Shown here: positions 46,536 through 55,129 of the stretch, in pieces | Position numbering within the stretch: position 1 is the first letter of the stretch | How the letters are laid out: each line of letters begins with the position of its first letter | NCBI GenBank assembly: GCA_002205125.1 | Contig: NIOE01000016.1 | Span: 142,627 to 206,626, forward strand | Length of the DNA stretch: 64,000 nt | DNA from: Roseateles noduli | GTDB taxonomy: Bacteria; Pseudomonadota; Gammaproteobacteria; Burkholderiales; Burkholderiaceae_C | Direction of reading: 5' to 3' | The notes under the pieces: generated by a model | Databases searched by the model: none | Told to the model about the DNA's origin: nothing | Seen by the model: only the letters and a program-made list of their open reading frames with translations | Translations under genes and position numbers: made by a program

Positions 46536-47609
46536 TCACTGGTCGAAGGCGACCTTGTCGATCAGCAGGCTGGCCTGCTTGCGATGGCGCGCGATCTCCG
46601 TCAGCGGCAGCGGATCGGCCTTCAGAGGGCCGATCGCCGACTGGATCAGCGGATCCAGCGTGACGCCGGCGCGCACCGGGTACTCGTAGTTGGTCTGCGC
46701 GTAGAGCTGCTGTGCCGGCTCGGAGACGAGGAACTCCATCAGCGCCTGCGCGGCCGCCCTGTTCGGCGCGTGCTTCGCCACCGCGGCGCCGCTGATGTTG
46801 ACGTGCGTGCCCGAGCCCTTCGCGAAGGTCGGCTTCAGCACCTGGATGCCGTCGCCCCACTTGCGCGCGTCGCTGCCGGGCTTGGACGCTTTCATCTGGC
46901 CGACGTAGTACGAGTTGGCCAGGCCGACGTCGCAGATGCCGCCGAGGATGTCGCGCGCCACGTCGCGGTCGCCGCCGGTGGGCTTGCGGCCGAGGTTGGC
47001 CTTCAGGCCGCGCAGCCACTGCTCGGTCTTGGCCTCGCCGTCGTGCGCGATCATCGCGGCGACCAGCGCGGTGTTGTACGGGTGCTGGCCCGAGCGCGTG
47101 CAGACCTTGCCCTTCCACTTCGGATCGGCCAGATCCTCGTAGCGGATCGCCGTCGCCTTCAGGGCGGGATCGGCGTACAGCACGCGGGCACGAACCGACA
47201 GCGCGGTCCACTGGCCGTCGGTCGCGCGCAGGTTGGCCGGCACGGCCGCGGCGACCTCGGCCGACTTCAGCGGCTGCGTCACGCCGCCCTCGACCAGGTC
47301 GATCAGGTTGCCGACGTCCACCGTCATCAGCAGGTCGGCCGGCGAGCGCGCGCCTTCGGCCTTGACCCGCTCCAGCAGACCGTCCTTCACGAACACGGTG
47401 TTGACCTTGGTCCCGGTCTTCGCGGTGAACGCGGACAGCAGCGGCTGGACCAGGGCCACCTCGCGCGTCGTGTAGAGCGTCAGCTCGCCGCCGGCGGGCA
47501 CGTTGGCCTGCGCAAGACCTGGCACCAGTGCGACCGCGGACATCGCCACCGCCGCGGCGGCCCCGATAGTGCGGCGTCGGGAAGGAAGGGAAACGGCAGA
47601 ACGGCGCAT
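46536..47609 (-). CDS. fbpA: Ferric iron ABC transporter, periplasmic binding protein
   Basis: 357 residues from ATG 47609. The N-terminal signal (RRRTIGAAAAVAMSAVALVPGLAQA) has a twin-arginine flavour. The mature protein begins with the FbpA/FutA pattern GELTLYTTREVALVQPLLSAF and contains LLMTVDVGNLIDL, CTRSGQHPYNTALVAAMI, and ICDVGLANSYYVGQM with the paired tyrosines that bind Fe(III). It delivers ferric iron to the FbpB permease. A Fur box lies 25 bp upstream. It is the first gene of the fbpABC operon. Confidence 0.94.
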   Translation of the reverse strand: MRRSAVSLPSRRRTIGAAAAVAMSAVALVPGLAQANVPAGGELTLYTTREVALVQPLLSAFTAKTGTKVNTVFVKDGLLERVKAEGARSPADLLMTVDVGNLIDLVEGGVTQPLKSAEVAAAVPANLRATDGQWTALSVRARVLYADPALKATAIRYEDLADPKWKGKVCTRSGQHPYNTALVAAMIAHDGEAKTEQWLRGLKANLGRKPTGGDRDVARDILGGICDVGLANSYYVGQMKASKPGSDARKWGDGIQVLKPTFAKGSGTHVNISGAAVAKHAPNRAAAQALMEFLVSEPAQQLYAQTNYEYPVRAGVTLDPLIQSAIGPLKADPLPLTEIARHRKQASLLIDKVAFDQ

Positions 47610-47633
47610 CGTCTTGTCTCTTTCACGGGAGTC

Positions 47634-47652
47634 GATGAGAACGACTCTCATC
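47634..47652. promoter_or_regulatory. Fur box upstream of fbpA
   Basis: GATGAGA-ACGAC-TCTCATC, perfect 7-bp arms, 25 bp before the fbpA start. It matches the general Fur-box layout, so iron repression of fbpABC is expected. Confidence 0.8.
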
Positions 47653-47829
47653 TGGAAGAGGCGCAATGTAGGCGCCCCGTCCGCGATGCGGAAGGAGACA
47701 AAAGCTGCGAGGGTCCGCAGGGATTACCGGGTCCCGGACGGCAGCGACGACCCGGGCCTTCCTTCAGCGTGCCTTCAGGCAGAGGTCGGTAGGAGGTCGG
47801 TCAGCGGTCGGGCCAGGGTCAAGACGAGG

Positions 47830-48828
47830 TCAGACGGCGCCGGCCGTCTGCGGCAGCGCCCGCGCGCCGGCGGCGATGACGTCGGAGATCTCCCCGATGA
47901 CTTGCCGCAGCCAGCGCTGCGCCGGGTCGGGTTCGGCGCGGATGTGCCAGACCTGGCTGATGTCGATGCCGCGCAGCGCGAAGGGCAGGTTCCGGCAGGC
48001 GAGCTGGCCCGCGAAGCCGGTCGCCGGCACGAAGCTGTCCGGCAGCACGGTGATCAGGTCGGACTGCTGCACGGCCATGGTGCCGGTGAAGAAGCTGTTC
48101 ACCGTCATGGCCACGCGGCGCTTGCGCCCGATCATGGCCAGCGCGTCGTCGACGAAGCCGTGCGCCCGGCCGGCGAAGCTCACGCGCAGGTGCGGCGCGG
48201 CGCAGTAGGCGTCCAGCGTCAGGGCGCCCGGCGCGGCCAGCGGGTGGTCGGCGCGCATGACGCAGACGTAGCGGCTGGCGTAGAGCGCCTCGCGCCGGAA
48301 GGCGGTGCTGTCGTCCTCGACCAGCAGCTGCTCGGTCAGGTCGGGGAAGAAGCCGATCGCCAGGTCCGCCCAGCCCTGCTCCAGCAGTTCGCGCGGATCG
48401 CGGGTGGTCAGCGGCACCACGCGCAGGCCGACGTGGATGCCTTCTTCCAGGAAGCGCCGGCTCAGTTGAGGCACCACCAGCGCGGCGGTCGCGTCCGCCA
48501 TCGCCAGCGTGAAGCTGACCGTGTTGCCGGCGGCGCGCGGGTCGAAGACCTGGGGTTCCAGCGCCTGCTGCAGCGCCGACAGGGCCCGGCGGACGACCGG
48601 CCAGAGCGACTGGGCGTGGGGCGTGGGCTCGACGCCGGTGGAACTCGGGATGAAGAGTTCCTCGTGCGTGGCCTCCCGCAGGCGTCTCAGGGCGTTGCTG
48701 ACGGCGGGCTGGGTGATGGCCAGGCGGTGGGCGGCCCGGGTGACGTGGCGTTCCTCCATCACCACGTCGAAGACGCGCAGCAGGTTCAGGTCCAGCGTCC
48801 GGAAGTTGACGGGGCGGGGGGTGCTCAT
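47830..48828 (-). CDS. LysR-family transcriptional regulator
   Basis: 332 residues from ATG 48828. HTH at residues ~10-70 (LDLNLLRVFDVVMEERHVTRAAHRLAITQPAVSNALRRLREA), then STGVEPTPHAQ and a sensor domain. The opening FRTLDLNLLRVFDVVMEER is typical of the NodD/SyrM-like and LeuO-like subgroup. It is divergent from the small gene at 48986, with a 157-bp gap. The upstream fbp operon reads away from its stop codon, leaving the target unclear. Confidence 0.88.
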   Translation of the reverse strand: MSTPRPVNFRTLDLNLLRVFDVVMEERHVTRAAHRLAITQPAVSNALRRLREATHEELFIPSSTGVEPTPHAQSLWPVVRRALSALQQALEPQVFDPRAAGNTVSFTLAMADATAALVVPQLSRRFLEEGIHVGLRVVPLTTRDPRELLEQGWADLAIGFFPDLTEQLLVEDDSTAFRREALYASRYVCVMRADHPLAAPGALTLDAYCAAPHLRVSFAGRAHGFVDDALAMIGRKRRVAMTVNSFFTGTMAVQQSDLITVLPDSFVPATGFAGQLACRNLPFALRGIDISQVWHIRAEPDPAQRWLRQVIGEISDVIAAGARALPQTAGAV

Positions 48829-48985
48829 GGCCCGGATGCTAAATCCGTCACGGGTCATTTCCGGCAGTGATGACCCGATTCCCAAGTGCAATTGGCGTGC
48901 CGTACGTGAAAACCGCAATATGACGTCCATGGCGCAACGGCCACCCGCCAAGCGCCACCGAACATCACCTCAAGAAGGAACCGCC

Positions 48986-49240
48986 ATGACCACCACCACG
49001 CTGAATGTCCAAGTGATGGCTGCCGACGCAGCCCGGGCTCGCACCGCGAGCGCCGCCGGCGAGCGTCTGGTGAGCCTGGCCCTGCGCGCCGGCCACGCCG
49101 TCGTCGAATTCGTCCACGCCTCGATCGAGCTGCGTCCCCGCGAAGCCGTCCTGCAAGCCGCCGCCGAGCAGTCGGCCGAGCGTCCCGACCTGGCCTTCTC
49201 GCTGCGCCGCGTCGCCCGCAACGGCTGGATGATGTACTGA
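48986..49240 (+). CDS. Small hypothetical protein
   Basis: 84 residues, not recognised. AAGAAGGA seven bases before ATG 48986 is a strong ribosome binding site, and an intrinsic terminator follows the stop, so this looks like an independent, well-translated small gene. It has a Thr-rich start (MTTTTLNVQVMAADAARART), a central helix AGERLVSLALRAGHAVVEFVHAS and a basic/aromatic end RRVARNGWMMY. No signal peptide or clear membrane span. It is divergent from the LysR gene, which might control it. Confidence 0.7.
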   Translation: MTTTTLNVQVMAADAARARTASAAGERLVSLALRAGHAVVEFVHASIELRPREAVLQAAAEQSAERPDLAFSLRRVARNGWMMY

Positions 49241-49283
49241 GTTTCTTCAGGACGCCTGACCAGCGTCCCTCCTGCAAGGAAAA

Positions 49284-49310
49284 GCCGGGCCGCGAGGTCC
49301 GGCTTTTTTC
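49284..49310 (+). terminator. Intrinsic terminator
   Basis: Eight-base-pair stem GCCGGGCC/GGTCCGGC (one G-U pair in RNA) with a GCGA tetraloop, preceded by AAAA and followed by a run of six T. It ends the small gene at 48986. The remaining sequence to 49492 shows nothing I can name. Confidence 0.85.
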
Positions 49311-49492
49311 TTTGTCGCGCGGAAGCCGCAACGGGGTGTCGGGAGACAGCCCGGCTAGCAAATCCAAGGCAGTTCGCGAGTCCAGATCCGTCAAACCCGG
49401 GAACGATGAGCCGCCGCCCCCCGGCGTTTTGATCAAGGTCAAGCCCTTCGCCGAGCAGCATCGACGCCTTGTTGTTGAAAGCGAGGCAAGCA

Positions 49493-50443
49493 ATGCCAAA
49501 CATGTTCGAAGTGCTCGACCGACCGTCGTTGTCGGTCGCCGAGCCGGACTCCACCTATATGGCGCCACGTCCGAAGCCGCCGACCTGGTCCGATCGGTCC
49601 CGGCAGATGTTCGACTTCATGGAGATCCCCGTGGCGTTCCGGGACAAGGTGCCGTATCGGCGCGAGTTCCTGGACGCCTACGCGCCGAACGTCACCTCCC
49701 TGCTGCCGCCCAGCCTGGCCGAAACACTGCATCGGACGGCGCGGTGGGAGAACGGACCCCATCATTTCGACGGGGCGCTGACTCTCATGACTGAGTTTCT
49801 GACGGAGTTCTGCTGGTCGTCGTCGAAGTTGGAAGGCTGCCGATTCACGTTGGCGGAGACGGCCTCTCTGCTGAAGCTGGAAGAGCAACTGCAGACTGCC
49901 GCTGCGGAACGGAGCGAAGAAGCGCGCATCGTCGTGAATCACAAGCGGGCGTTGGAGCTGATGGTCTTCGACACCCACCCGGACCGCGTGAGCGTTCAAC
50001 TGCTCCAGAACCTTCAGGGTCGACTGATGGACGGGTTGCTTCCCCCGGAGCAATGTGGCCGAGTGCGCGACATTCATGTCCGAGTGACCGGGACAGCCTA
50101 CAAGCCGGGGCAGATCCCCGCCCTGCTGGAGGAGATGCTCGCGCAGATCGCCATCAAGGCGGCAGCGATCCGCAATCCGGTCGAGGCCGCCTTCTTCCTC
50201 TGGATCCATGTCGCCTACCTGCAGGCCTTCGCCGACGGCAACAAGCGCACCGGTCGACTGTCGGCCAACATGCCGCTGCTGGCCGGCCACTGCGCACCGC
50301 TCAGTTTCGGCGGCGTTGAGGCGAGCGACTACGTGGTGGCGATGCTCGGCGTGTACGAACGCAATGACGTGTCCGTGGCCGTCGATCTTTTCGAATGGCT
50401 GTATCGAAGGTCGATGCAGAAATATCCGTGGATGTTGAGCTAA
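49493..50443 (+). CDS. Fic-family protein with substituted catalytic histidine
   Basis: 316 residues from ATG 49493 (GAGG upstream). The fold matches Fic proteins: the inhibitory motif SSKLEG (residues ~108-113) marks a class II-type architecture with the inhibitory helix before the Fic core. The anion-binding part of the core is intact (FADGNKRTGR, ~246-255), but the His of HPFxxGN is Gln244 (LQAFADGNKR). A His is present five residues earlier (H239). Canonical AMPylation should be impaired. Similar His-less Fic proteins exist in bacteria. No toxin/antitoxin partner is adjacent; the next gene is an unrelated PAP2 phosphatase. Confidence 0.85.
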   Translation: MPNMFEVLDRPSLSVAEPDSTYMAPRPKPPTWSDRSRQMFDFMEIPVAFRDKVPYRREFLDAYAPNVTSLLPPSLAETLHRTARWENGPHHFDGALTLMTEFLTEFCWSSSKLEGCRFTLAETASLLKLEEQLQTAAAERSEEARIVVNHKRALELMVFDTHPDRVSVQLLQNLQGRLMDGLLPPEQCGRVRDIHVRVTGTAYKPGQIPALLEEMLAQIAIKAAAIRNPVEAAFFLWIHVAYLQAFADGNKRTGRLSANMPLLAGHCAPLSFGGVEASDYVVAMLGVYERNDVSVAVDLFEWLYRRSMQKYPWMLS

Positions 50444-50453
50444 CAATCGACGG

Positions 50454-51299
50454 ATGTCCCACGTCTCCCTCCTCGACGCCGCCGGCTTCGCCGGCGCCCA
50501 TGCGCTGTCGGTCTACGGCGCGCTGCTGGTCCTCGTCAGCGGCATGACCTGGCTCGTCGCGCGCGCGCTGCTGCCGGACCGCGGCGGACAGGCCGCCGCG
50601 CCTGAGCCGCTGTCTCCGGTCTCGCTGCTGCTGCGCTTCGCTGTCGGCTTCGCCTTCATCGTCGGCGGCGCATATCTGTTCGCCGAGATCGCCGAGGAGC
50701 TCCACACCGAGCAGACACTGGGCCAGCTCGACGAGGCCTTCATCGTCGCGATGATCGAGCACGTGCCCGACCTGGCGCTGCATCTGTTCTACCTGATCAC
50801 CTTCGTCGGCAACCGGGAAACGCTGATCACGCTCGGCATCGCCGTGTCGGTCGGCCTGCTCGTCCTGCGCCGTCGCGGACTCGCGCTGGGCTGGGCGCTC
50901 GCGATGCTGGGCAACGCCGCGCTGAATCCGACCTTGAAGCAGATCTTCGAACGCGCCCGCCCCGTGCATCCGACCCACTGGCTCACCGAAGACGGATTCA
51001 GCTTCCCCAGCGGCCACAGCTCCGGCGCGGTGATCGCGATGGGCATGCTGGCCTACCTCGCCGTGCGCCTGCTGCCCCGACGCTGGCACGTGACCGCCTG
51101 GATCGTGGCGGCCGCGCTGGCCTTCTCGGTCGGCGCGAGCCGCATCTTCCTGCGCGTGCATTTCCCCAGCGACGTGCTGGCCGGCTTCGCCTCCGGCGCC
51201 GCGTGGCTCACCGTCTCGATCGTGAGCATCGAACTCGCGCGCTGGGCGCGGCGCAGACGCGCCGGGCGTCAGGCCAGCGGCGTCGAGTTCACGCGCTGA
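50454..51299 (+). CDS. PAP2-family lipid phosphatase
   Basis: 281-residue membrane phosphatase with about six spans. The three phosphatase motifs are visible: KQIFERARP near residue 162, PSGHSSG near 185 and SRIFLRVHFPSD near 228, supplying the Lys/Arg, His and Arg/His of the active site. It probably dephosphorylates undecaprenyl pyrophosphate, phosphatidic acid or a related lipid at the outer face of the inner membrane. It begins 10 bp after the Fic gene and overlaps the end of the convergent phosphoesterase by 31 bp. Confidence 0.9.
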   Translation: MSHVSLLDAAGFAGAHALSVYGALLVLVSGMTWLVARALLPDRGGQAAAPEPLSPVSLLLRFAVGFAFIVGGAYLFAEIAEELHTEQTLGQLDEAFIVAMIEHVPDLALHLFYLITFVGNRETLITLGIAVSVGLLVLRRRGLALGWALAMLGNAALNPTLKQIFERARPVHPTHWLTEDGFSFPSGHSSGAVIAMGMLAYLAVRLLPRRWHVTAWIVAAALAFSVGASRIFLRVHFPSDVLAGFASGAAWLTVSIVSIELARWARRRRAGRQASGVEFTR

Positions 51300-52060
51300 A
51301 AGAGGCCGGCCGTCTCGTCGACGTCCCAGCGTTCGACGACGGCCGTGCGCGCCGGGCCCGTCCGGATCACGTTGACCGAATTCGGGATCCCGCCGCGCAC
51401 ACGGACGCTCAGCGCCGTGCCCGCCTGCACCGCCCAGACCGGGCGAGGCAGATCGGAGCGGCGTTCGTGCAGTGGCAGCACATACGGCAGATGGATGTGG
51501 CCGCCGACGACGGCGTCGACACCGGCTTCGGACCAGCGTCGCACCGCCTTCGCGTGGCCGCGCAACAGGTTGGAGACATCCACGGTCTTGGTCACCGCCA
51601 CCGGCTGGTGAACGGCCACGAGCCGCACCTGCCCGGGCTTCGCCCGCGCCAGCCGCTGCGCGGTGCGCTCGATCTGCGGATCGGACACTTCGCCGTTCTT
51701 GTGCCGGTATCGGCGCGTCGTGTTGAGCGCGACGACCAGCAGATCGTCGGTCTCGAACTCGCCGTCCTCGGCCGGCCCGAACGCGCGCTCGTAGCGCCGG
51801 TAGGGATGCAGCAGGCGCGTGGCCACCGCATACAGCGGGATGTCGTGGTTCCCGGGAATGACCAGCCGCGCCGGCACGCCGAGCTTCTCGACGAAGGCCT
51901 TCGCGCGCGTGAACTCGACCGGCCGCGCGCGCTGCGTGATGTCGCCGGTGATCAGGAGCAGGTCGGGTTTGAGCTCGCCGCACAACCGCTCCAGCGCGCC
52001 CACCGCCATCGGCCGCTCGGTGCCGAAATGCGGGTCGGACATCTGGAGCACGACCGTCAT
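51269..52060 (-). CDS. Calcineurin-like metallophosphoesterase
   Basis: 263 residues. Dinuclear metal motifs: MSDPHFG (residues 7-13), LLLITGDIT, PGNHDIPLY, VAVHQPV and GGHIHLPY. It hydrolyses a phosphoester; CpdA-like cyclic-nucleotide phosphodiesterases and lipid-headgroup phosphatases such as LpxH-like proteins share the motifs, so the substrate is open. The start overlaps the stop of the lipid kinase gene by four bases, so the two are co-translated. Confidence 0.88.
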   Translation of the reverse strand: MTVVLQMSDPHFGTERPMAVGALERLCGELKPDLLLITGDITQRARPVEFTRAKAFVEKLGVPARLVIPGNHDIPLYAVATRLLHPYRRYERAFGPAEDGEFETDDLLVVALNTTRRYRHKNGEVSDPQIERTAQRLARAKPGQVRLVAVHQPVAVTKTVDVSNLLRGHAKAVRRWSEAGVDAVVGGHIHLPYVLPLHERRSDLPRPVWAVQAGTALSVRVRGGIPNSVNVIRTGPARTAVVERWDVDETAGLFQRVNSTPLA

Positions 52061-53031
52061 CGACCGCTCTCCTGCGCCTGCCGGCGCTCTTCCGACAGAC
52101 CGTCGGGCCGGATCAGCATCAAGGGCTCCGGCGCGACCTCGAAGCGCACCGGCAGGCGCATCCACAGCACCTCGCCGTCGGTGGCGACCTTCACGCGCCG
52201 GGCGCCGAAGCGCCGGTTGCGCACGGTCAGGCGGGTGAAGGGGAAGTTGACGACCTGGTCCGCCTCCGCGAGCTTGCCCATGGCGCCGCGCGCGAGCACC
52301 TTCAGCAGGCCCCATCGCCCGACCGGCTTGAGCATCACGCCGGCCAGCTCGCCGCGATCGATCGCCTGCGCTTCGGGCAGGCCGACCTGCTCCATCTGGA
52401 GCGCGTTGTTGCCGACGAACACCGTCGGGGTCCGGACGTTGCGCGGTTGCCCGTGCAATTCGATCGTCAAGCCGAGGCTGCGGTGTCCGCGCAGGATCGT
52501 GGCCAGCACCGCGCCGACGGCGATCAGGCGGCTGCGGCCGAACTGCTTCTTCCAGACCTCGCGGTCCTCCAGCGACTGGGAGTAGAGCCCGAGGCTCGCG
52601 TTGACGAGGAAGACCCGGTCGTTGAGCAGCCCCACCTGGACCGGCGAGGGGCTTTCATGGAGGAGCACACGCAACGCGCCGTCGATGTCGGAAGGGATGC
52701 CGTGCGTCCGGGCGAAGTAGTTGAAGGTGCCGCGCGGCAGCACGCCGAAGGTGCAGCCGCTGCCGAGCACCTTCTGCGCCACGCAGTTGATGGTGCCGTC
52801 GCCGCCGGCGGCGACGACGACGCCGTCCACCTCGCGGGCCAGGCGGACGGCCTCGCGGGCGGTGTCGGCGAGCTGGTCGGGGCTCTCGACGGGCAACAAC
52901 TGGCACTCCCGCCCCGCGGCGCGGCAGGCGGCCTCTACGGCGGGGCCGACTTCGTCCCGGTCCCCGCGGCCCGAGGCGCGGTTGAACACGACGAAGAGCG
53001 GCGGGAGGCGGGACGCGGTCGGCAGAGACAT
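52057..53031 (-). CDS. Diacylglycerol kinase-family lipid kinase
   Basis: 324 residues from ATG 53031. The DAGK catalytic domain has PPLFVVFNRASGRGD at the N-terminus, the ATP-binding VVAAGGDGTINCVAQKVLG near residue 73 and FGVLPRGTFNYFARTHGIP. The C-terminal YegS/LCB5-like domain has RVFLVNASLGLYSQ and VFVGNNAL. It phosphorylates a lipid hydroxyl. Together with the phosphoesterase it overlaps and the PAP2 phosphatase opposite, it suggests a local lipid-phosphate turnover set. Confidence 0.88.
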   Translation of the reverse strand: MSLPTASRLPPLFVVFNRASGRGDRDEVGPAVEAACRAAGRECQLLPVESPDQLADTAREAVRLAREVDGVVVAAGGDGTINCVAQKVLGSGCTFGVLPRGTFNYFARTHGIPSDIDGALRVLLHESPSPVQVGLLNDRVFLVNASLGLYSQSLEDREVWKKQFGRSRLIAVGAVLATILRGHRSLGLTIELHGQPRNVRTPTVFVGNNALQMEQVGLPEAQAIDRGELAGVMLKPVGRWGLLKVLARGAMGKLAEADQVVNFPFTRLTVRNRRFGARRVKVATDGEVLWMRLPVRFEVAPEPLMLIRPDGLSEERRQAQESGR

Positions 53032-53198
53032 GGACGATGGGGCGCGCGGCGAGGCGGAAAGCTGGAACGATAACCGTCCCGGCAAGCCGGACGCCTGACG
53101 CCCAACGCCCCTCTCTCGCTACCTTCCGCGCCCTTCCCGCTCCTTCCCGCCGCGGACATGGCCCCGTCAGGCGCAGTAGCCCGGACGGGGCATGCCGC

Positions 53199-54212
53199 TC
53201 AGACGCCGCCGGGCAGCGGCGCTTCCGGATGCACCAGCCTGGCCTGGCGCAGTTCGCGCCAGAAGTCGACCGGCACCTTCTCGTTCAGCGCCGCGCGGTC
53301 CTCGGCAAGCCGGCTCGGCTGGCTCGCACCGGGAATCACGGCGGCGACCGCAGGATTTGCGAGCGAGAACTGCAACCCCGCCGCCTTCATGCTGATGCCG
53401 TGACGGTCGGCGATCGCCTTGATGCGGGCGACCTTGTCGAGGATGGCCGGGGTGGCGGGCGCGTATTCGAAGTTCGGGCCGCCGACCAGCGCGCCGGAGC
53501 TGTACGGACCGCCGACGACGATGCCCAACCCCTGCTTGGTGACGTCCGGCATCACGCGTTGCAGGGCGCGGTCGTGGTCGAGCAGCGTGTAGCGCCCGGC
53601 GAGCAGGAAGCCGTCGGGCCGCGCGCTGTCGAGCGCCATCACCAGCTCGATCGGCTCGACGCGGTTGACGCCCAGTCCCCAGGCCTTGATCACGCCTTCG
53701 TCGCGCAGCCGGTCCAGCGCCTTGAAGGCGCCCTTGCGCGCGCCTTCGAACACGCCCAGCCACTCGTCGCCGTAGAAGTCCTGCGCGACATCGTGCACCC
53801 AGACGATTTCGATCCGATCGGTCTTCAGGCGCTTGAGGCTGTCCTCGATGGAGCGCAGCGTCGCGTCCTCGGAGTAGTCGTTGACGATCTTGTTGGGGCG
53901 GCCGTACTTGAAGACATCGCCCTTCTCGCCGTTGTCGCGGGCGCTGACGTCCTCGACCTCGTCGAGGATCAGGCGGCCGACCTTGGTGCTGATGACGTAC
54001 TCGTCGCGCGAACGGCCGGCGAGCGCGTCGCCCATGCGGATCTCGGCCAGGCCGGCGCCGTAGAACGGGGCGTTGTCGAAGTAGCGGATGCCGTCGTTCC
54101 AGGCGGCGTCGACGGTGGCGCGGGCTTCGGCTTCCGGGATGTCGCGGAACATGTTGCCCAGCGGGGCGGTGCCGAATCCCAGCTTGCCGGGGAGGAGGTC
54201 TTTCAGAGCCAT
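53199..54212 (-). CDS. Aldo/keto reductase
   Basis: 337-residue TIM-barrel oxidoreductase. Catalytic residues: Asp/Tyr in RYFDNAPFYGAGLAE near residue 44-56, Lys in ISTKVGR and His in IVWVHDV. It resembles the D-threo-aldose 1-dehydrogenase/pyridoxal dehydrogenase branch (KLGFGTAPLGNMF start, LLAGRYTLLDH). The substrate, probably an aldose or aldehyde with NAD(P), cannot be fixed from sequence. It is a single gene with nothing co-directional close by; 53032-53198 contains only a pyrimidine-rich stretch. Confidence 0.9.
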   Translation of the reverse strand: MALKDLLPGKLGFGTAPLGNMFRDIPEAEARATVDAAWNDGIRYFDNAPFYGAGLAEIRMGDALAGRSRDEYVISTKVGRLILDEVEDVSARDNGEKGDVFKYGRPNKIVNDYSEDATLRSIEDSLKRLKTDRIEIVWVHDVAQDFYGDEWLGVFEGARKGAFKALDRLRDEGVIKAWGLGVNRVEPIELVMALDSARPDGFLLAGRYTLLDHDRALQRVMPDVTKQGLGIVVGGPYSSGALVGGPNFEYAPATPAILDKVARIKAIADRHGISMKAAGLQFSLANPAVAAVIPGASQPSRLAEDRAALNEKVPVDFWRELRQARLVHPEAPLPGGV

Positions 54213-54334
54213 GGGAAGTCCTTTCAGGAAGAGCTTGTTCCCAATCTAGGGGCTGACCGGCGATTCATGAAATTGAATCGGTGAACTGCAGATATTTGCG
54301 GATCGCATGCGGCCGCGTCTATTGCTCGAAAGGG

Positions 54335-54784
54335 CTAGCGGCCGCCGCGGAGGGCGACGTCTTCCAAGCCGATCACCAGACGCCGACCGAGCAACTGGAC
54401 CGCCTCGGCGATACGCGGCAGCTTGGAGGCGTGATGGGGATCGAGCAACCGCCGGACTTCCTTCTCGTCGACGCCAAGCCGGCGCGCCAGTTGGACCTTC
54501 GAAACGCTAGCGGACTGCATGGCGGCATGCAAGGCCGCCTTGGCCACGGTTTCCGGCGGCGGTGAGACCAGATGTTCGCGTCGGCGCGCCCGCGTAGGTG
54601 CCGGAAAAGGGATGCCGTCTGACATGTAGAGCGCAAACACCTCATCCATGGCGTCGCTCGCTTCACCCAGCGCGTGGACCAGGTCTTCACCCTGCGTGAT
54701 CAACGCCGGCAGATCGCGGCAGGTCACTACAAATCCTCCCTCGGAGGCCGGCTCCAGATGCACGGCGTACTCAAAACGTTCCAT
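54335..54784 (-). CDS. hicB: HicB-type antitoxin
   Basis: 149 residues. The N-terminal HicB domain (FEYAVHLEPASEGGFVVTCRDLPALITQGEDLVHALGEASDAMDEVF) folds like a degenerate RNase H and blocks HicA. The C-terminal helix-turn-helix (VSKVQLARRLGVDEKEVRRLLDPHHASKLPRIAEAVQLLG) binds DNA. It lies 11 bp after hicA in the same operon and would autoregulate through the palindrome upstream of hicA. Confidence 0.92.
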   Translation of the reverse strand: MERFEYAVHLEPASEGGFVVTCRDLPALITQGEDLVHALGEASDAMDEVFALYMSDGIPFPAPTRARRREHLVSPPPETVAKAALHAAMQSASVSKVQLARRLGVDEKEVRRLLDPHHASKLPRIAEAVQLLGRRLVIGLEDVALRGGR

Positions 54785-54795
54785 GGTTTTCTCCT

Positions 54796-55008
54796 TCAGA
54801 GGTCAGTGACGCGAATACCAAGCTGCGTGCACATCGCATGCAACGTTCCTGTCTTCAGCTCGTCCTTCGGATTGCGGACAACGGTGAACGCCCTACCGAA
54901 ATGCAGCAGCTGATGACTCCCCTTTCCGCGCTTCGAATTCAACTGGACGCTCACACCGCGCGCGCGGCCAAGCGTCCGGATTCGCCTGATGAAGTCGTTG
55001 CCAGTCAT
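54796..55008 (-). CDS. hicA: HicA-type toxin (mRNA interferase)
   Basis: 70 residues with the dsRBD-like HicA fold. The catalytic His is expected in KRGKGSHQLLHFGRAFTVV (residue ~32), followed by PKDELKTGTLHAMCTQLGI. HicA cleaves mRNA until bound by HicB. As is usual, the toxin gene precedes the antitoxin gene. The copy looks complete. It is followed downstream by hicB and divergent from nothing obvious; the LysR gene upstream is on the same strand. Confidence 0.92.
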   Translation of the reverse strand: MTGNDFIRRIRTLGRARGVSVQLNSKRGKGSHQLLHFGRAFTVVRNPKDELKTGTLHAMCTQLGIRVTDL

Positions 55009-55018
55009 GCAACGAACT

Positions 55019-55038
55019 TTCGGACAATTATGTCCGAA
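55019..55038. promoter_or_regulatory. hicAB operator palindrome
   Basis: TTCGGACA-ATTA-TGTCCGAA, perfect 8-bp arms, 10 bp upstream of the hicA start. This is the probable HicB binding site for autorepression. Confidence 0.8.
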
Positions 55039-55129
55039 TCATCAATGACTGCAACTCGTGGTTTTCTGCCAATCTCATACTGCAATCAGTGTCGGAACGA
55101 CAGATTGAGTAGGGTTGAATCTTTGCGGA

